DNA of 64,000 bases from Planctomycetaceae bacterium (GTDB taxonomy: Bacteria; Planctomycetota; Planctomycetia; Pirellulales; Pirellulaceae). The translations under genes and the position numbers were made by a program. The notes under the pieces are model-generated. The model saw only the letters and a program-made list of their open reading frames with translations, was not told the DNA's origin and made no database searches. This document shows positions 51,113 to 60,152 of this stretch, one piece after another; the stretch's first letter is position 1, and the number at the start of each line of letters is the position of its first letter. The DNA is taken from the NCBI GenBank assembly GCA_024642205.1, contig JAHEBQ010000019.1:41417-105416 (forward strand). The letters run 5' to 3'.

Positions 51113-51460
51113 ATGCGACTCTTTGAAGGAACCGAATTTTACCAGCCACCAAGATGTGAAAATTGCGGTGCGTTGGAAGATCAGTGCACTTGTCCGCCCC
51201 AGGTGCCACAGCAGGTGGCCGTGTCAAAACAGGCAGCTTGGATTCGGGTTGAAAAACGGAAAAAGGGCAAATTCGTCACCGTTGTTCGCGGATTATCTGA
51301 AGGCAATCCCGGTCACCATCTTGCTGATCTTTTGACAAATCTGAAGAACGCTTGCGGTGCAGGTGGCACGATCCAGGACGAGACGATTGAGATCCAGGGC
51401 GATCACCGGCATCGAATTGAGGGATTATTAAAGGAAATCGGCTATCGAATTCGAGCTTGA
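51113..51460 (+). CDS. SUI1/eIF1-type translation factor with N-terminal Cys cluster
   Basis: The 115-residue cytoplasmic protein has a SUI1/YciH domain at about 40-115 with the typical VRVEKRKKGKFVTVVRGL-like segment (here IRVEKRKKGKFVTVVRGL). A C-terminal DDETIEIQGDH/R motif follows (here QDETIEIQGDHRHRI). The first 30 residues hold four Cys (15, 18, 25, 27; CENCG, CTC), which could make a small zinc site. The ATG at 51113 has AAAGGTG just upstream; an earlier start lacks it. SUI1 proteins monitor start-codon choice in eukaryotes and archaea; the bacterial role is unclear. It is the only gene of this kind seen here and stands between the Bat operon and the adenylate-kinase-like gene. Confidence 0.85.
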   Translation: MRLFEGTEFYQPPRCENCGALEDQCTCPPQVPQQVAVSKQAAWIRVEKRKKGKFVTVVRGLSEGNPGHHLADLLTNLKNACGAGGTIQDETIEIQGDHRHRIEGLLKEIGYRIRA

Positions 51461-51542
51461 ACCTCGCTTGTGGGCCCGCCCGGCAAAGATTACCGGCTAA
51501 CCGGTGCTTGGCAAATCAACTACAATCTTCGTTTCGCATTGA

Positions 51543-52769
51543 ATGTTTTCCTCCATTAATCCTTCCATGAATCAGCCGAACGAAAAACCGAAATCTCCTC
51601 AAACGTTCGAATTGGAAATCAAGGACGCGCATGTCATCTTTGATACCGTTTGGGAATCGCTGGAAGAAGAAATCGGTCACGAGAATCTTCGATTTCCCAA
51701 AGAGCTAATTCTGCTTGGCGGTGCCCCAGGATCCGGCAAGGGGACACAGACCCAATTTATCATGCGGTCTCGCGGCCTGACGTGCCCGCCCATCATTGTC
51801 AGTCAGCTGTTGACGACACCCGAGGCAACCCGAATCAAAGACCAGGGGCAGATGGTCGGCGACACGGAGGTCATTGGAATCCTGCTTCGTGAACTGCTCA
51901 AGGAAGAATACCGTGATGGGGCGCTGCTGGACGGATTCCCCAGGACACGAGTTCAGGTCGAATGCCTCAAGATGTTGGTCGACCAGATCGACCAATTGAA
52001 CAATGAGTTTGCCGAAACGGAATTGGCGATCCAGTTTCGCCGCCCCATTATCCACGCCATGGTGCTGTTTGTCAGCGAACAGACCAGCATCGAACGTCAA
52101 CTGTTCCGAGGACGGGAGATCGCGGAACACAATCGCAAAGTGGAAGAGACGGGAATTGGCGAACCGATGGAACTACGGGTCACTGATCTCCAACACGAAA
52201 AAGCTGCCCAGCGTTACCGCGTCTTCAAGGAGCAAACCTGGGACGCGCTTCAATCCCTCAAAGAGATTTACCATTACCACTTCATCAACGCGGAAGGTCC
52301 GATTGATGAGGTCGAAAACAATATCCTCGCGGAATTACAGTACCAAAGCTCGCTGGAGCTCGACCCACGAACGTTTGACCGGATTAGCCCGTTGCCGTTA
52401 GCCGAGGAAATTACGGTTCACGCCCGGCAGGAACTGGTTAAGCGTTTGGATAGTTACGAATTGACTCAGCGCGAGTTGTTCGTTCAAGTCGTCGAAGCGA
52501 TCGACGCAAAATTTATGCCCATCATCAAGCGACACGCACTTTCCGGTCGGGCCAACGTCAACTCGGAAGACGCGATGTTTGACGACCCGCTCGCACTGTC
52601 AATGTTGATCGACATCTTTTCCGAGCGCGGCTATCACGCGATGGTCGACAAGCGAATTCAGGACGTGCCAGAACGAGTTGACCTTGAGACCGGGAAAATT
52701 TTCTGTCGCGAAAAAATCGTCTACCGAATTCAGATCCACTTTCAGGGCTCCAACATCCGCCGTGGTTAG
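51543..52769 (+). CDS. Adenylate-kinase-like nucleoside monophosphate kinase with long C-terminal extension
   Basis: The 408-residue cytoplasmic protein has a P-loop GGAPGSGKGT at 59-68 and the NMP-binding core (GDTEVIGILLRELLKEE, then LDGFPRTRVQVE with Asp130). Arg-rich lid residues follow. Adenylate kinases are about 190-215 residues. Here a 50-residue N-terminal extension and about 120 residues after the kinase core make it nearly twice as long. The last 120 residues (DPRTFDRISPLPLAEE onward) match nothing I recognise and end in a FQGSNIRRG tail. The standard zinc lid of long adenylate kinases is not visible. The start could also be the ATG 24 bases later. It may be a housekeeping kinase variant or one with another nucleotide preference. 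Confidence 0.8.
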   Translation: MFSSINPSMNQPNEKPKSPQTFELEIKDAHVIFDTVWESLEEEIGHENLRFPKELILLGGAPGSGKGTQTQFIMRSRGLTCPPIIVSQLLTTPEATRIKDQGQMVGDTEVIGILLRELLKEEYRDGALLDGFPRTRVQVECLKMLVDQIDQLNNEFAETELAIQFRRPIIHAMVLFVSEQTSIERQLFRGREIAEHNRKVEETGIGEPMELRVTDLQHEKAAQRYRVFKEQTWDALQSLKEIYHYHFINAEGPIDEVENNILAELQYQSSLELDPRTFDRISPLPLAEEITVHARQELVKRLDSYELTQRELFVQVVEAIDAKFMPIIKRHALSGRANVNSEDAMFDDPLALSMLIDIFSERGYHAMVDKRIQDVPERVDLETGKIFCREKIVYRIQIHFQGSNIRRG

Positions 52770-52847
52770 GTGCCGTTGTTATCCTGGGTGACCGCTTGAA
52801 GTTTGACGTAGGGTTGGGCAGTCACATCGGACTTTCGCGATCGGCGA

Positions 52848-53072
52848 TCAATTCGAAGCGTTTCGCTTGAATGGACCGTTGTCGGGAATCACCTCGACTT
52901 CGATGCGATCAAGTCTTGTGGTGACTTGATATTCGCCTGGAGGGAACCGATAACCCGTCGCGATGGCAACGTCACCGTAAGCCATCAACCCTGATGCGAA
53001 AAATTCCGTTCCTGGCATTACCCCGCCCCGGTCGTGACGGCGTGTTCGTATCTTCCTGATCGCCAAATGCAC
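52848..53072 (-). CDS. Small hypothetical protein
   Basis: The 74-residue product has a basic N-terminus followed by a plausible beta-rich stretch (MAYGDVAIATGYRFPPGEYQV, broken by charged turns) and an acidic tail. There is no signal peptide or recognised domain. It would lie 15 bases after the preceding minus-strand gene, which fits an operon. Codon-like regularity is better in the middle than at the ends, so the start is uncertain. It could also be a decayed fragment of a larger protein. Confidence 0.3.
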   Translation of the reverse strand: MHLAIRKIRTRRHDRGGVMPGTEFFASGLMAYGDVAIATGYRFPPGEYQVTTRLDRIEVEVIPDNGPFKRNASN

Positions 53073-53087
53073 AAGGCATTCGGCGGC

Positions 53088-54626
53088 CTATTGCGGTATG
53101 CCAAGCAAATCCAATCCCTCCCGGGTGATTGCCGTACCTTCGTGTTCCAACACGATCAGGCTCGGCAAGTCGTGTAATTGCTTCAAGCCAGCGTTGGTAA
53201 TCGCAGTTCCGTCCAGCCCCAGACCCATCAGTTTCCTGTAACCGGACAACAACTCAAGGTCGTTGTCTTCGACATCGCAGGCAGCCAACTGAATTTGCTC
53301 AAGATTGGGCAGACCACGTAAATGTGCCAGAAGCGTTGCATCGAATCTGCCCGGGTCGAACTTGACCGCGTAAATCATCTCCGCCCGAGAACGTTTAAGC
53401 AACGTTGCGTTACTCATCTCGAGCAAGTAGATTTTTCGTGGATCATCGAGCGCAATGCCCTCGACGCTGCCATCACGACCGGAAAAAAAATCGTCGACCG
53501 TGATCTCCTGCAATCGACCAATGGATGCCAACCGGAAATACCGACTCGAGATCCCCCCCGGATCACGAATATGGAGCTTATCCCCGACGGCCCCCGTGAG
53601 CAGGAAATAGTCGCGATATGCTTTGGGGACATTGGGAAACGGAAACTGCAGTTCATCCCATACCTCCAGTGGCTCGATTCCATCGCGATGAGTTACTAAC
53701 CCCATGGGCAGATTCCCTGAATAGAGTGCATGGGCAAAACAATGCCGAACCACGCCGAAATACATTCCGACAGGAACAATCAGCAGCGCAATGATCGCGG
53801 TTTTTTCACACCAGGAATCGGGAATGGCCAGGCGGCGTTGACCGGGAGTTGCACCGACGGTTTCAGCATTCCAGAGTAACCAAGCCCCCACGACTGCGGT
53901 ACACAGATTCCAGGGAAGGACACTCCGGTTCCAGTCAATGACCACCAAAAAGGCCACGATTCCGAAATGCAGTGCGACGCATCCTGCGGCTGCCAGTTTG
54001 GGCTTTCGCCACGCCGCGACAGCCAACAGTAATTCACCGACCATGACAATCACAGCAAACGCGAAATGAAACCGTTTGGCATCCACCCTCGTCCCGGAAA
54101 GCAGTTGATAACTTACCTGCATGAACCAGTCCGGCGACACATACTTGTGGATTCCGGCCCACAGCCACATCGATACGAGAAACCAAACGCAAACACGACG
54201 CACTGGTTTCCACACACAAGCCGCCATCAGAAATGCGATCGAAAGGACCTGCGGTTGGCAACGAAACTGATCCATTGAGATCGCCAGGGTCAATATGACA
54301 AGGTGGAATGCCAAACCACACTTGCGAGGACTGATCAACACAAGGACCAATGAGATAACCAGCAGAATTCCACATGAAAACTGTGGGGTCGACTGGAACC
54401 ATGGCAAGTTCGGAGGTTGAGTTCGCACCTGCCACGTCGGCCAAGTGATCAAGACGGTTGCGAGCTGCGCGATGACACAGACAGCCAGAAAAAAATAGCT
54501 TTCGCCGCCGATCTGCGAATTGAACCATCCCAGTCGCGATTTGTTCTCGAAGGTGGGCGCGGCATCCAGCTTTCTCGTGATACGTTCAGTTCGAGGTCGT
54601 TTTTTCAATTTCTTGACCATGGACAT
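53088..54626 (-). CDS. HTTM-like multi-pass membrane protein fused to C-terminal leucine-rich repeats
   Basis: The 512-residue protein has a basic N-terminus. Multiple hydrophobic helices (about 48-66, 82-105, 110-125, 138-165, 195-215, 220-240, 258-275 and 295-315) occur in a layout reminiscent of HTTM or vitamin-K-carboxylase-type membrane proteins. A soluble part (about 330-512) follows. The last 110 residues form short leucine-rich repeats (LRGLPNLEQIQLAACDVEDNDLELLS.. and LMGLGLDGTAITNAGL). The repeats resemble the ribonuclease-inhibitor-like type found in planctomycete proteins. There is no known catalytic motif. A start at 54626 or 54620 fits the divergent spacing to the antiporter gene. 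Function is unknown. Confidence 0.75.
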   Translation of the reverse strand: MSMVKKLKKRPRTERITRKLDAAPTFENKSRLGWFNSQIGGESYFFLAVCVIAQLATVLITWPTWQVRTQPPNLPWFQSTPQFSCGILLVISLVLVLISPRKCGLAFHLVILTLAISMDQFRCQPQVLSIAFLMAACVWKPVRRVCVWFLVSMWLWAGIHKYVSPDWFMQVSYQLLSGTRVDAKRFHFAFAVIVMVGELLLAVAAWRKPKLAAAGCVALHFGIVAFLVVIDWNRSVLPWNLCTAVVGAWLLWNAETVGATPGQRRLAIPDSWCEKTAIIALLIVPVGMYFGVVRHCFAHALYSGNLPMGLVTHRDGIEPLEVWDELQFPFPNVPKAYRDYFLLTGAVGDKLHIRDPGGISSRYFRLASIGRLQEITVDDFFSGRDGSVEGIALDDPRKIYLLEMSNATLLKRSRAEMIYAVKFDPGRFDATLLAHLRGLPNLEQIQLAACDVEDNDLELLSGYRKLMGLGLDGTAITNAGLKQLHDLPSLIVLEHEGTAITREGLDLLGIPQ

Positions 54627-54884
54627 TCCGAACGAACCAGAGGCCAGCCGCAGATCCCGACATTTAATCCCAAAACGCAAAAGCCGGTCAACATCACCAA
54701 ACGCAAACCAGCGAAACAATCTGCACTGGCCGGATGTCCCTGACGAGAGTTTAGATGATCCCGCATTGTCCGGAACACTGATTCCCTGGGCCGAATCGGA
54801 TTGATTCGCCTTGTCTCGATCCGGTTGTTACCAGACAATCGGCTTTTCCTTCCTGCCCAAGAATACACGTTTCGAAGGTTAACC

Positions 54885-56354
54885 ATGGATTTTCAGATCT
54901 TCGAAATTTGCTCGATCATCATCGTCTTGTCGGCACTGTTCGGGTACGTCAATGTGAAGTTTCTTCGCTTACCCAACACGATCGGGCTGATGATCGTGGC
55001 GATCCTGTTTACCGCTTTTCTATTCGCCAGCAGGTTCTACACCAACTTTTTTATCGACATAGCTGACAACCTGGTCAAGCAGATCGACTTTCCTGAAGTC
55101 CTGCTCGATGTCATGCTCGGTTTTCTATTGTTCGCCGGAGCGATGCATACGAATTTCGACCAACTGCATATCCAACGCTGGCCGGTGCTCGTTTTTTCCA
55201 CGCTCGGCGTCATCGCATCCACTTTTATCTGTGCAACATTGACTTATTTCGGATTCCAGGCGATCGGAATACACACAGAATATATTCATTGCCTGCTGTT
55301 CGGAGCTTTGATTTCACCGACGGACCCGATTGCGGTCCTGGGAATTCTAAAACAAGCCAGGGTGCCGAAAAAACTGGAAACAAAAATTGTCGGAGAATCG
55401 CTTTTCAACGACGGAGTTGGCGTGGTCGTATTCCTGACGATTTTTCACATTGCCACTGGTGGATCTGAACCAGGGCATGGAGAAAACATCCATGCCACGA
55501 ATCCGGGTTCCGCGATTCAACTTGCTTCGTACCAGGAAATCGAACCCCGAACTTTAACATCGATAAAAAATCAAGATGTTGCGGGCGACGAGGCGGTTTC
55601 GGAGATTGCGGTTGCCCCTGTGCAAGCGACCCAAACTTCCAATGAAACGACCAGCCTGCAAGACCACGTTCTCGCTGTCGTCAGGCTGTTCGCAACCGAA
55701 GTGCTGGGCGGAATCCTGCTTGGACTGGTTCTCGGTTACGCGACTTTCCTCCTTCTGCGCTCAATCGACGACTACGAAATTGAAGTCCTGATCACACTTG
55801 CCTGCGTGATGGGTGGATATTCCCTCGCAAGCGCATGGCACCTTTCTGCTCCTCTGGCGATCGTCGTCGCTGGTTTAATCGTCGGGAACGACACCGTCCG
55901 GGGAACAGCCATGTCTCAACAGACTGAAATGTATGTAAACCGGTTTTGGGAATTGGTGGATATCCTGTTGAACGCAATCCTGTTTGTCCTGATCGGATTG
56001 GAATTACTGGTCCTCAACATCACGCAAACGTATATTCAAGCAGCTGGCTTGGCAATTGTCATCGTCCTGGTATCGCGGTTCTTGTCGTTATTGCTACCCG
56101 TTCGTTTTTTCGCGAAGCGACTGGACTTCGTACCCCACACCACGACGATCATGACCTGGGGTGGCCTGCGAGGTGGGATTTCAATTGCCTTGGCGCTGAC
56201 GCTCACGAATGAACTCAATCGGGAGCTGTTTTTGACCGTAACCTACGGCGTCGTCATTTTTTCGATTATTGTCCAAGGACTCACGGTTGGCAAACTCGCG
56301 GGAAAACTGATTGGAACGGACAACAACAATGATGAACCCTCAACCGCGCATTGA
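54885..56354 (+). CDS. CPA1-family Na+/H+ antiporter
   Basis: The 489-residue inner-membrane antiporter has about 12 helices. The ion-binding TDPIAV motif is at about 144-152 (SPTDPIAVLG). The unwound-helix partner reads GESLFNDGVGVVVF near 180, and WGGLRGGISIALAL lies near 425. A hydrophilic insert at about 195-255, rich in acidic residues, Gln and His, separates two helix bundles. It is unusual in length for NhaP and may be a regulatory cytoplasmic loop. AAGG precedes the ATG at 54885 and a longer upstream frame is not needed. It should exchange Na+ (or K+) for protons, suiting a marine organism. Confidence 0.92.
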   Translation: MDFQIFEICSIIIVLSALFGYVNVKFLRLPNTIGLMIVAILFTAFLFASRFYTNFFIDIADNLVKQIDFPEVLLDVMLGFLLFAGAMHTNFDQLHIQRWPVLVFSTLGVIASTFICATLTYFGFQAIGIHTEYIHCLLFGALISPTDPIAVLGILKQARVPKKLETKIVGESLFNDGVGVVVFLTIFHIATGGSEPGHGENIHATNPGSAIQLASYQEIEPRTLTSIKNQDVAGDEAVSEIAVAPVQATQTSNETTSLQDHVLAVVRLFATEVLGGILLGLVLGYATFLLLRSIDDYEIEVLITLACVMGGYSLASAWHLSAPLAIVVAGLIVGNDTVRGTAMSQQTEMYVNRFWELVDILLNAILFVLIGLELLVLNITQTYIQAAGLAIVIVLVSRFLSLLLPVRFFAKRLDFVPHTTTIMTWGGLRGGISIALALTLTNELNRELFLTVTYGVVIFSIIVQGLTVGKLAGKLIGTDNNNDEPSTAH

Positions 56355-56357
56355 TCG

Positions 56358-56383
56358 ATCCGGATTTCCAAGAACATCCGGAT
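56358..56383. terminator. Inverted repeat between convergent genes
   Basis: ATCCGGA (56358-56364) and TCCGGAT (56377-56383) form a 7-bp stem with a 12-base loop just past the antiporter stop and ahead of the convergent peptidase stop. No T-run follows, so a bidirectional terminator is possible but unproven. Confidence 0.35.
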
Positions 56384-56427
56384 GGTTTATCAGACGAGTT
56401 ATCTGAGAGTCAGCTTGCGGGCCCAAA

Positions 56428-59064
56428 TTACGGATCCACCAGGTCGCCAAAGAAAACCGCATTCAGGAACACTCGGCTGGTCGCTTTCCAAAAACCTCGG
56501 AAGTTCGGATCATCCGCCATCAGGATGAAACGTCCAGCTCCCCAGGGTTGAACAACGACGCTGGCAGAACCTTTGAACTTTTCGACGTTTTCATCCGAAC
56601 AGTAACCTGCCATCAGCGGAGAGTCAGGATCGTAAATCATCGGATTGCAGTAAGGATTCCCGGACGGCTTGAGGAAAGTCGCATGGTTGCGAAACACCGG
56701 CAACATCCCTTCTGCACAGCCAAACAGGAGCGGGTGCGTTGGGTCGACCCGCGTGGCAAAAATTGCACCGCTGATCAGCTTCAATGCCTGCTGTCTTGAA
56801 GCGGTGTCGAATTGCATTTGAAGGGAAACTTCTTCGCCCGATTTTTCCGCCACGGACTTGAGGTCGCTGGGGGCGGGCTTTTTCGTGCCCAGCGTTGCCT
56901 GAACTGACGTAGACAGACTCCCCAGGGCGACCACCGTTCCGCCGCGATTGGCAAATGACTCGATGGCACTCCAGTTTTCACTTTCGATGCTTCCGCCAGC
57001 CAATACTAACGTCGTGTAATCGTCGAGATTGGCACGGGCGAATCGCGTCGATTCGATCAATGTCACGGGCATCGCGACCTGCGTGTCCAGCAAATGCCAT
57101 ACGGAACCGGACGAATAGGCCGATGCACCCGAGCCAATGACCATCGCAATTTTTGGTTTTTCGAGAACAGGAAAGCTGGAACTGCCCAGGTCGGGGCCGC
57201 TGTGACTCAAGCCGGTTCGGACGGGTTCGATTACGGCGCCACGTTGCAACCCCAGGTTCAAAATCTTTCGGATCACCTGGCGCTTCCCTTTCTGTGTCCC
57301 GAGCACAATCGACAACGTGCCGTGGCCAAATTCTCTGGTCGTTCCATCTACGGTTTCAATCGTGACCGGGCGAGTTGCGACGCGGACCTTGATTCCAGCG
57401 GAGAGCAATCGCGCCAATAACCAGGGTCCAACATCGTCCCGGAAATCAACGAAGTACGCGACTGGCTCGTCTGTCAGATTGAGCGTTGCCGCGCTCGTTG
57501 TCGGCTTGAGTGTAAACGCCACAAGAGATTCAACGTCCAAGTCTCGTTTGAGCGCCGATTGAGTCAAGCCGTAGGCCAGCGGCAACGTCCAACTGGACAC
57601 GTCGTAGAAAATATTCTCGCGAAAACTGGTTTCCCGCATCAGCAGCGATTCGAGAAAGCGAAACTCGGGTTGGTGGGTCGGCACAACAAGGCTATTTTTC
57701 GCGTCAAAAGTCTGGTCGCCGTATTCCAGGTCTTCCCTGAGAAAATAGGATTGAATGTCATGACGTTTGAGAACACCGGCGAATTGTTCCAGCCGGGTGC
57801 GATTGTTCTTTCCAGTGAAAATGTAAGTCTTGACTGGCTGGACATCCGCCATTTCGAGCGCCTGTGAATAAAATTCCCTTTTGTATTCATTCAACTGTTG
57901 CCGCATCGCACTGGTCGCCCGCAAACTTGAAAGAGACGTCGTGAACTGGTTTGCGATCGTATCGTGGAATTTCAGCAACCCATCCTGGTTGGCTTGCAGA
58001 AAACCACGGGAACTGGCCTGCTCAAACAGTATTCCGATACTGCCATGCAGGTCTGGGTAGGTCGAGCCTTTACCCATGTAGAAATCGTCAAAACGCTCCT
58101 GGGTAAAATACAGGCTTCCGCGTTTGTCCAGTTCTTTCGCATGAAACGAACCAAAAGCGCGTGTTAGTTCTTGATTGCGAGCCGGCGTCAGGGGATTGGT
58201 TCGCTCCGGAATGCCGGGCTGGAAAAAAAATGTCGAGTTTGTCCCCATCTCATGAAAATCCAGAACCACATTCGGCTTCCACTTGTGGTACCAGCTCATT
58301 CGGCCACGACTTTCCGGATGTACCAGCGGCAACCAGTCGCGATTGAGATCGAACCAGTAGTAATTCACTCGACCTGGTGGCCACATCTGATTGTGCTCGG
58401 CGTGTTGACCATCGGGATTCGGGACACGACCGCGATATCGATTGACCCAATTGGCAAACCGGTCGAAGCCATCCGGGTTCAGGCAGGGATCGACGAGAAT
58501 GACGCAATTATCCAGCCAGCTTTCGACTTCGGCACCAACGGCAGCTGCCAGGTAGTACGCAACCAGCGGCGCACAATTGGTGGCACTGGCTTCGTCTCCG
58601 TGCACTCCATAGCCCATGTTGATGACAACGGGAAGCGTCGTCGTGTCTACACGATTCGAATTTGATTTGGTGAGTTGTCGATGGGCTGCCTGGATCTCTG
58701 GAAGCCGTTTTCGATTTGCATCCGAAGTCATCGTCAGCAGAAGCAAAGGGCGACCTCCATGTGTCTGCGCGTACTGTTGGATCGTGACTCGATCAGAGAC
58801 CTCCGCAAGCTTGGAAACATAACTCACGACTTGAGCGTGTGAGAGATGTCGAACGCCAATATCAAATCCGAAAAACTGTCTCGGCGTCGGGATCTCCGGA
58901 TCGAATTCTACGCCGGGCGGCCAAAACGCTGACGGAAGTTCGGGAACCGGTTCAGCGACCTGGCTCGGTGCTGCATCCTGAACAAACGTCGGAAACCCGG
59001 CGGCAACCAGGGGAACCTGTGAAACCAGGAAGACGATACAACCCATCGTTAAACAATGACGCAT
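56428..59064 (-). CDS. M14-family zinc carboxypeptidase with C-terminal GATase-like domain
   Basis: The 878-residue exported peptidase has a signal peptide at about 1-22 and an M14 catalytic domain at about 70-400. Zinc ligands are His155 and Glu158 (GVHGDEAS) and His271 (DFHEMG). The substrate-side NPDG (196-199) and NRDW are present, and the catalytic Glu is probably in GILFEQASSRG (about 390). Residues about 640-800 resemble a type 1 glutamine amidotransferase-like fold (TTLVLAGGSIES, ANRGGTVVALGS). Such long M14 proteins are common in planctomycetes and Bacteroidetes. The start at 59064 gives the signal peptide. It may degrade proteins or peptidoglycan-linked peptides outside the cytoplasm. 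Confidence 0.9.
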   Translation of the reverse strand: MRHCLTMGCIVFLVSQVPLVAAGFPTFVQDAAPSQVAEPVPELPSAFWPPGVEFDPEIPTPRQFFGFDIGVRHLSHAQVVSYVSKLAEVSDRVTIQQYAQTHGGRPLLLLTMTSDANRKRLPEIQAAHRQLTKSNSNRVDTTTLPVVINMGYGVHGDEASATNCAPLVAYYLAAAVGAEVESWLDNCVILVDPCLNPDGFDRFANWVNRYRGRVPNPDGQHAEHNQMWPPGRVNYYWFDLNRDWLPLVHPESRGRMSWYHKWKPNVVLDFHEMGTNSTFFFQPGIPERTNPLTPARNQELTRAFGSFHAKELDKRGSLYFTQERFDDFYMGKGSTYPDLHGSIGILFEQASSRGFLQANQDGLLKFHDTIANQFTTSLSSLRATSAMRQQLNEYKREFYSQALEMADVQPVKTYIFTGKNNRTRLEQFAGVLKRHDIQSYFLREDLEYGDQTFDAKNSLVVPTHQPEFRFLESLLMRETSFRENIFYDVSSWTLPLAYGLTQSALKRDLDVESLVAFTLKPTTSAATLNLTDEPVAYFVDFRDDVGPWLLARLLSAGIKVRVATRPVTIETVDGTTREFGHGTLSIVLGTQKGKRQVIRKILNLGLQRGAVIEPVRTGLSHSGPDLGSSSFPVLEKPKIAMVIGSGASAYSSGSVWHLLDTQVAMPVTLIESTRFARANLDDYTTLVLAGGSIESENWSAIESFANRGGTVVALGSLSTSVQATLGTKKPAPSDLKSVAEKSGEEVSLQMQFDTASRQQALKLISGAIFATRVDPTHPLLFGCAEGMLPVFRNHATFLKPSGNPYCNPMIYDPDSPLMAGYCSDENVEKFKGSASVVVQPWGAGRFILMADDPNFRGFWKATSRVFLNAVFFGDLVDP

Positions 59065-59401
59065 GCTATCACTCCAACTCAGCGCAAAACGGATCCGCGA
59101 ACGCGATTGGGCCCAGGCAAAGCTTGAGCGAAAACCGAAAACACCATTGTAGTTGAAGATCGACAGGCCATCACCTCGCTCGCCGAACCCAAGACCGTTA
59201 TTTACGTAACTGCGTTCCGGTTGATCCCTGACCGCGTTCCGGTGGATGTCCGGTTCATTGGCAACGCATTTGAAATAGTGCCGCGTCAAGAATTGATTTT
59301 TAGGTAGCGGACGAGCTCACCAGTCCTTTGGACCAAGAAAACGCAAGGACTCGTAGTCGCGTTCACTACCGCCAACTCTTATTCCTGGCTGTGACAGAAT
59401 G
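59065..59401. other. Intergenic region between ferritin and M14 genes
   Basis: This 337-base region has no credible gene. It lies downstream of the ferritin stop and upstream of the peptidase start, both on the minus strand. A nested inverted-repeat structure at 59303-59370 is listed separately. The M14 promoter should lie nearer 59100-59250. Confidence 0.4.
59303..59370 (-). terminator. Nested inverted repeats after ferritin gene
   Basis: AGTCCTT (59322-59328) and AAGGACT (59345-59351) pair perfectly around 16 bases. ACG/CGT and GGTAG/CTACC arms lie outside. The combined structure about 30-100 bases past the ferritin stop could end or stabilise the ferritin transcript. Confidence 0.3.
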
Positions 59402-59905
59402 CTAGGCTGCCGGTTCGACTTTCCTTGCCGCCAGTTCCCGGTCGATCATGAACAACCCGTTGGGATCGCCGGCAACCATTTTGAGTTGATCGATAACTGC
59501 CCGGGTGCTCGCTTCCTCTTCGACTTGTTCCTTGACAAACCACTCAAGGAATACGTCGGTGGCGTGATCGGACTCCGAACGAGCCAGATCCTTGAGCCTG
59601 AAAATCAGTTGTGTGATGTGCTGTTCATGAGCGAGTGCTTTTTCAAACAGGCTCAACGCCGTCTCTTCCCCGATCTCGGGGCGCCCGATCGCAGACAATT
59701 CGATCGTTCCGTCCCGCTCCAGCACAAAGTTGAAAAACCGATCCGCGTGTGCGAGTTCTTCGGCGTATTGAACTTTGAACCAGTTTACAAACCCGGGCAA
59801 ACCAAGTTTATCCGCTTCGGCTGCCATTGCGAGGTAAGCGTATGCTGAATAAAGCTCTTCATTGATTTGTTCGTTGAGTGCCTTTTCGACTTGTTTCGAT
59901 TGCAT
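59402..59905 (-). CDS. ftnA: Ferritin (FtnA-like, non-haem)
   Basis: The 167-residue four-helix ferritin stores iron as ferrihydrite in a 24-mer shell. The ferroxidase centre is complete: Glu17, Glu50 and His53 (YAEELAHAD), Glu94 (AHEQH), Gln127 (KEQVEEE), and Glu130. Tyr24 sits near the centre as in E. coli FtnA. It lacks the haem-binding Met pattern of bacterioferritin. The start is the only sensible one for the family. It is a single gene, divergent from the DUF1559 gene, with a 247-base shared upstream region. Fur-type sites were not obvious there. Confidence 0.95.
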   Translation of the reverse strand: MQSKQVEKALNEQINEELYSAYAYLAMAAEADKLGLPGFVNWFKVQYAEELAHADRFFNFVLERDGTIELSAIGRPEIGEETALSLFEKALAHEQHITQLIFRLKDLARSESDHATDVFLEWFVKEQVEEEASTRAVIDQLKMVAGDPNGLFMIDRELAARKVEPAA

Positions 59906-60152
59906 TCTTTTTTCATCCGGTTTGAAGATTGAACGATTATGGATTGGGATTTCTAAAGGTAACCGTAATCACGTATCGTTCGCAACCGGAATGACCGCTT
60001 TAAGCCGCAGGACTTTCACGCGGCAGGGAAATCCGTGGATTGCGGACCCAAATCTGGGTTCCTTAAGAGACAAACGGTTGCATTTCATCGGGATTGTTCA
60101 CAGAATATTTTAGACCGCCGACGTTTTTCCATTGTCAAGTTGGAGCGACCAA

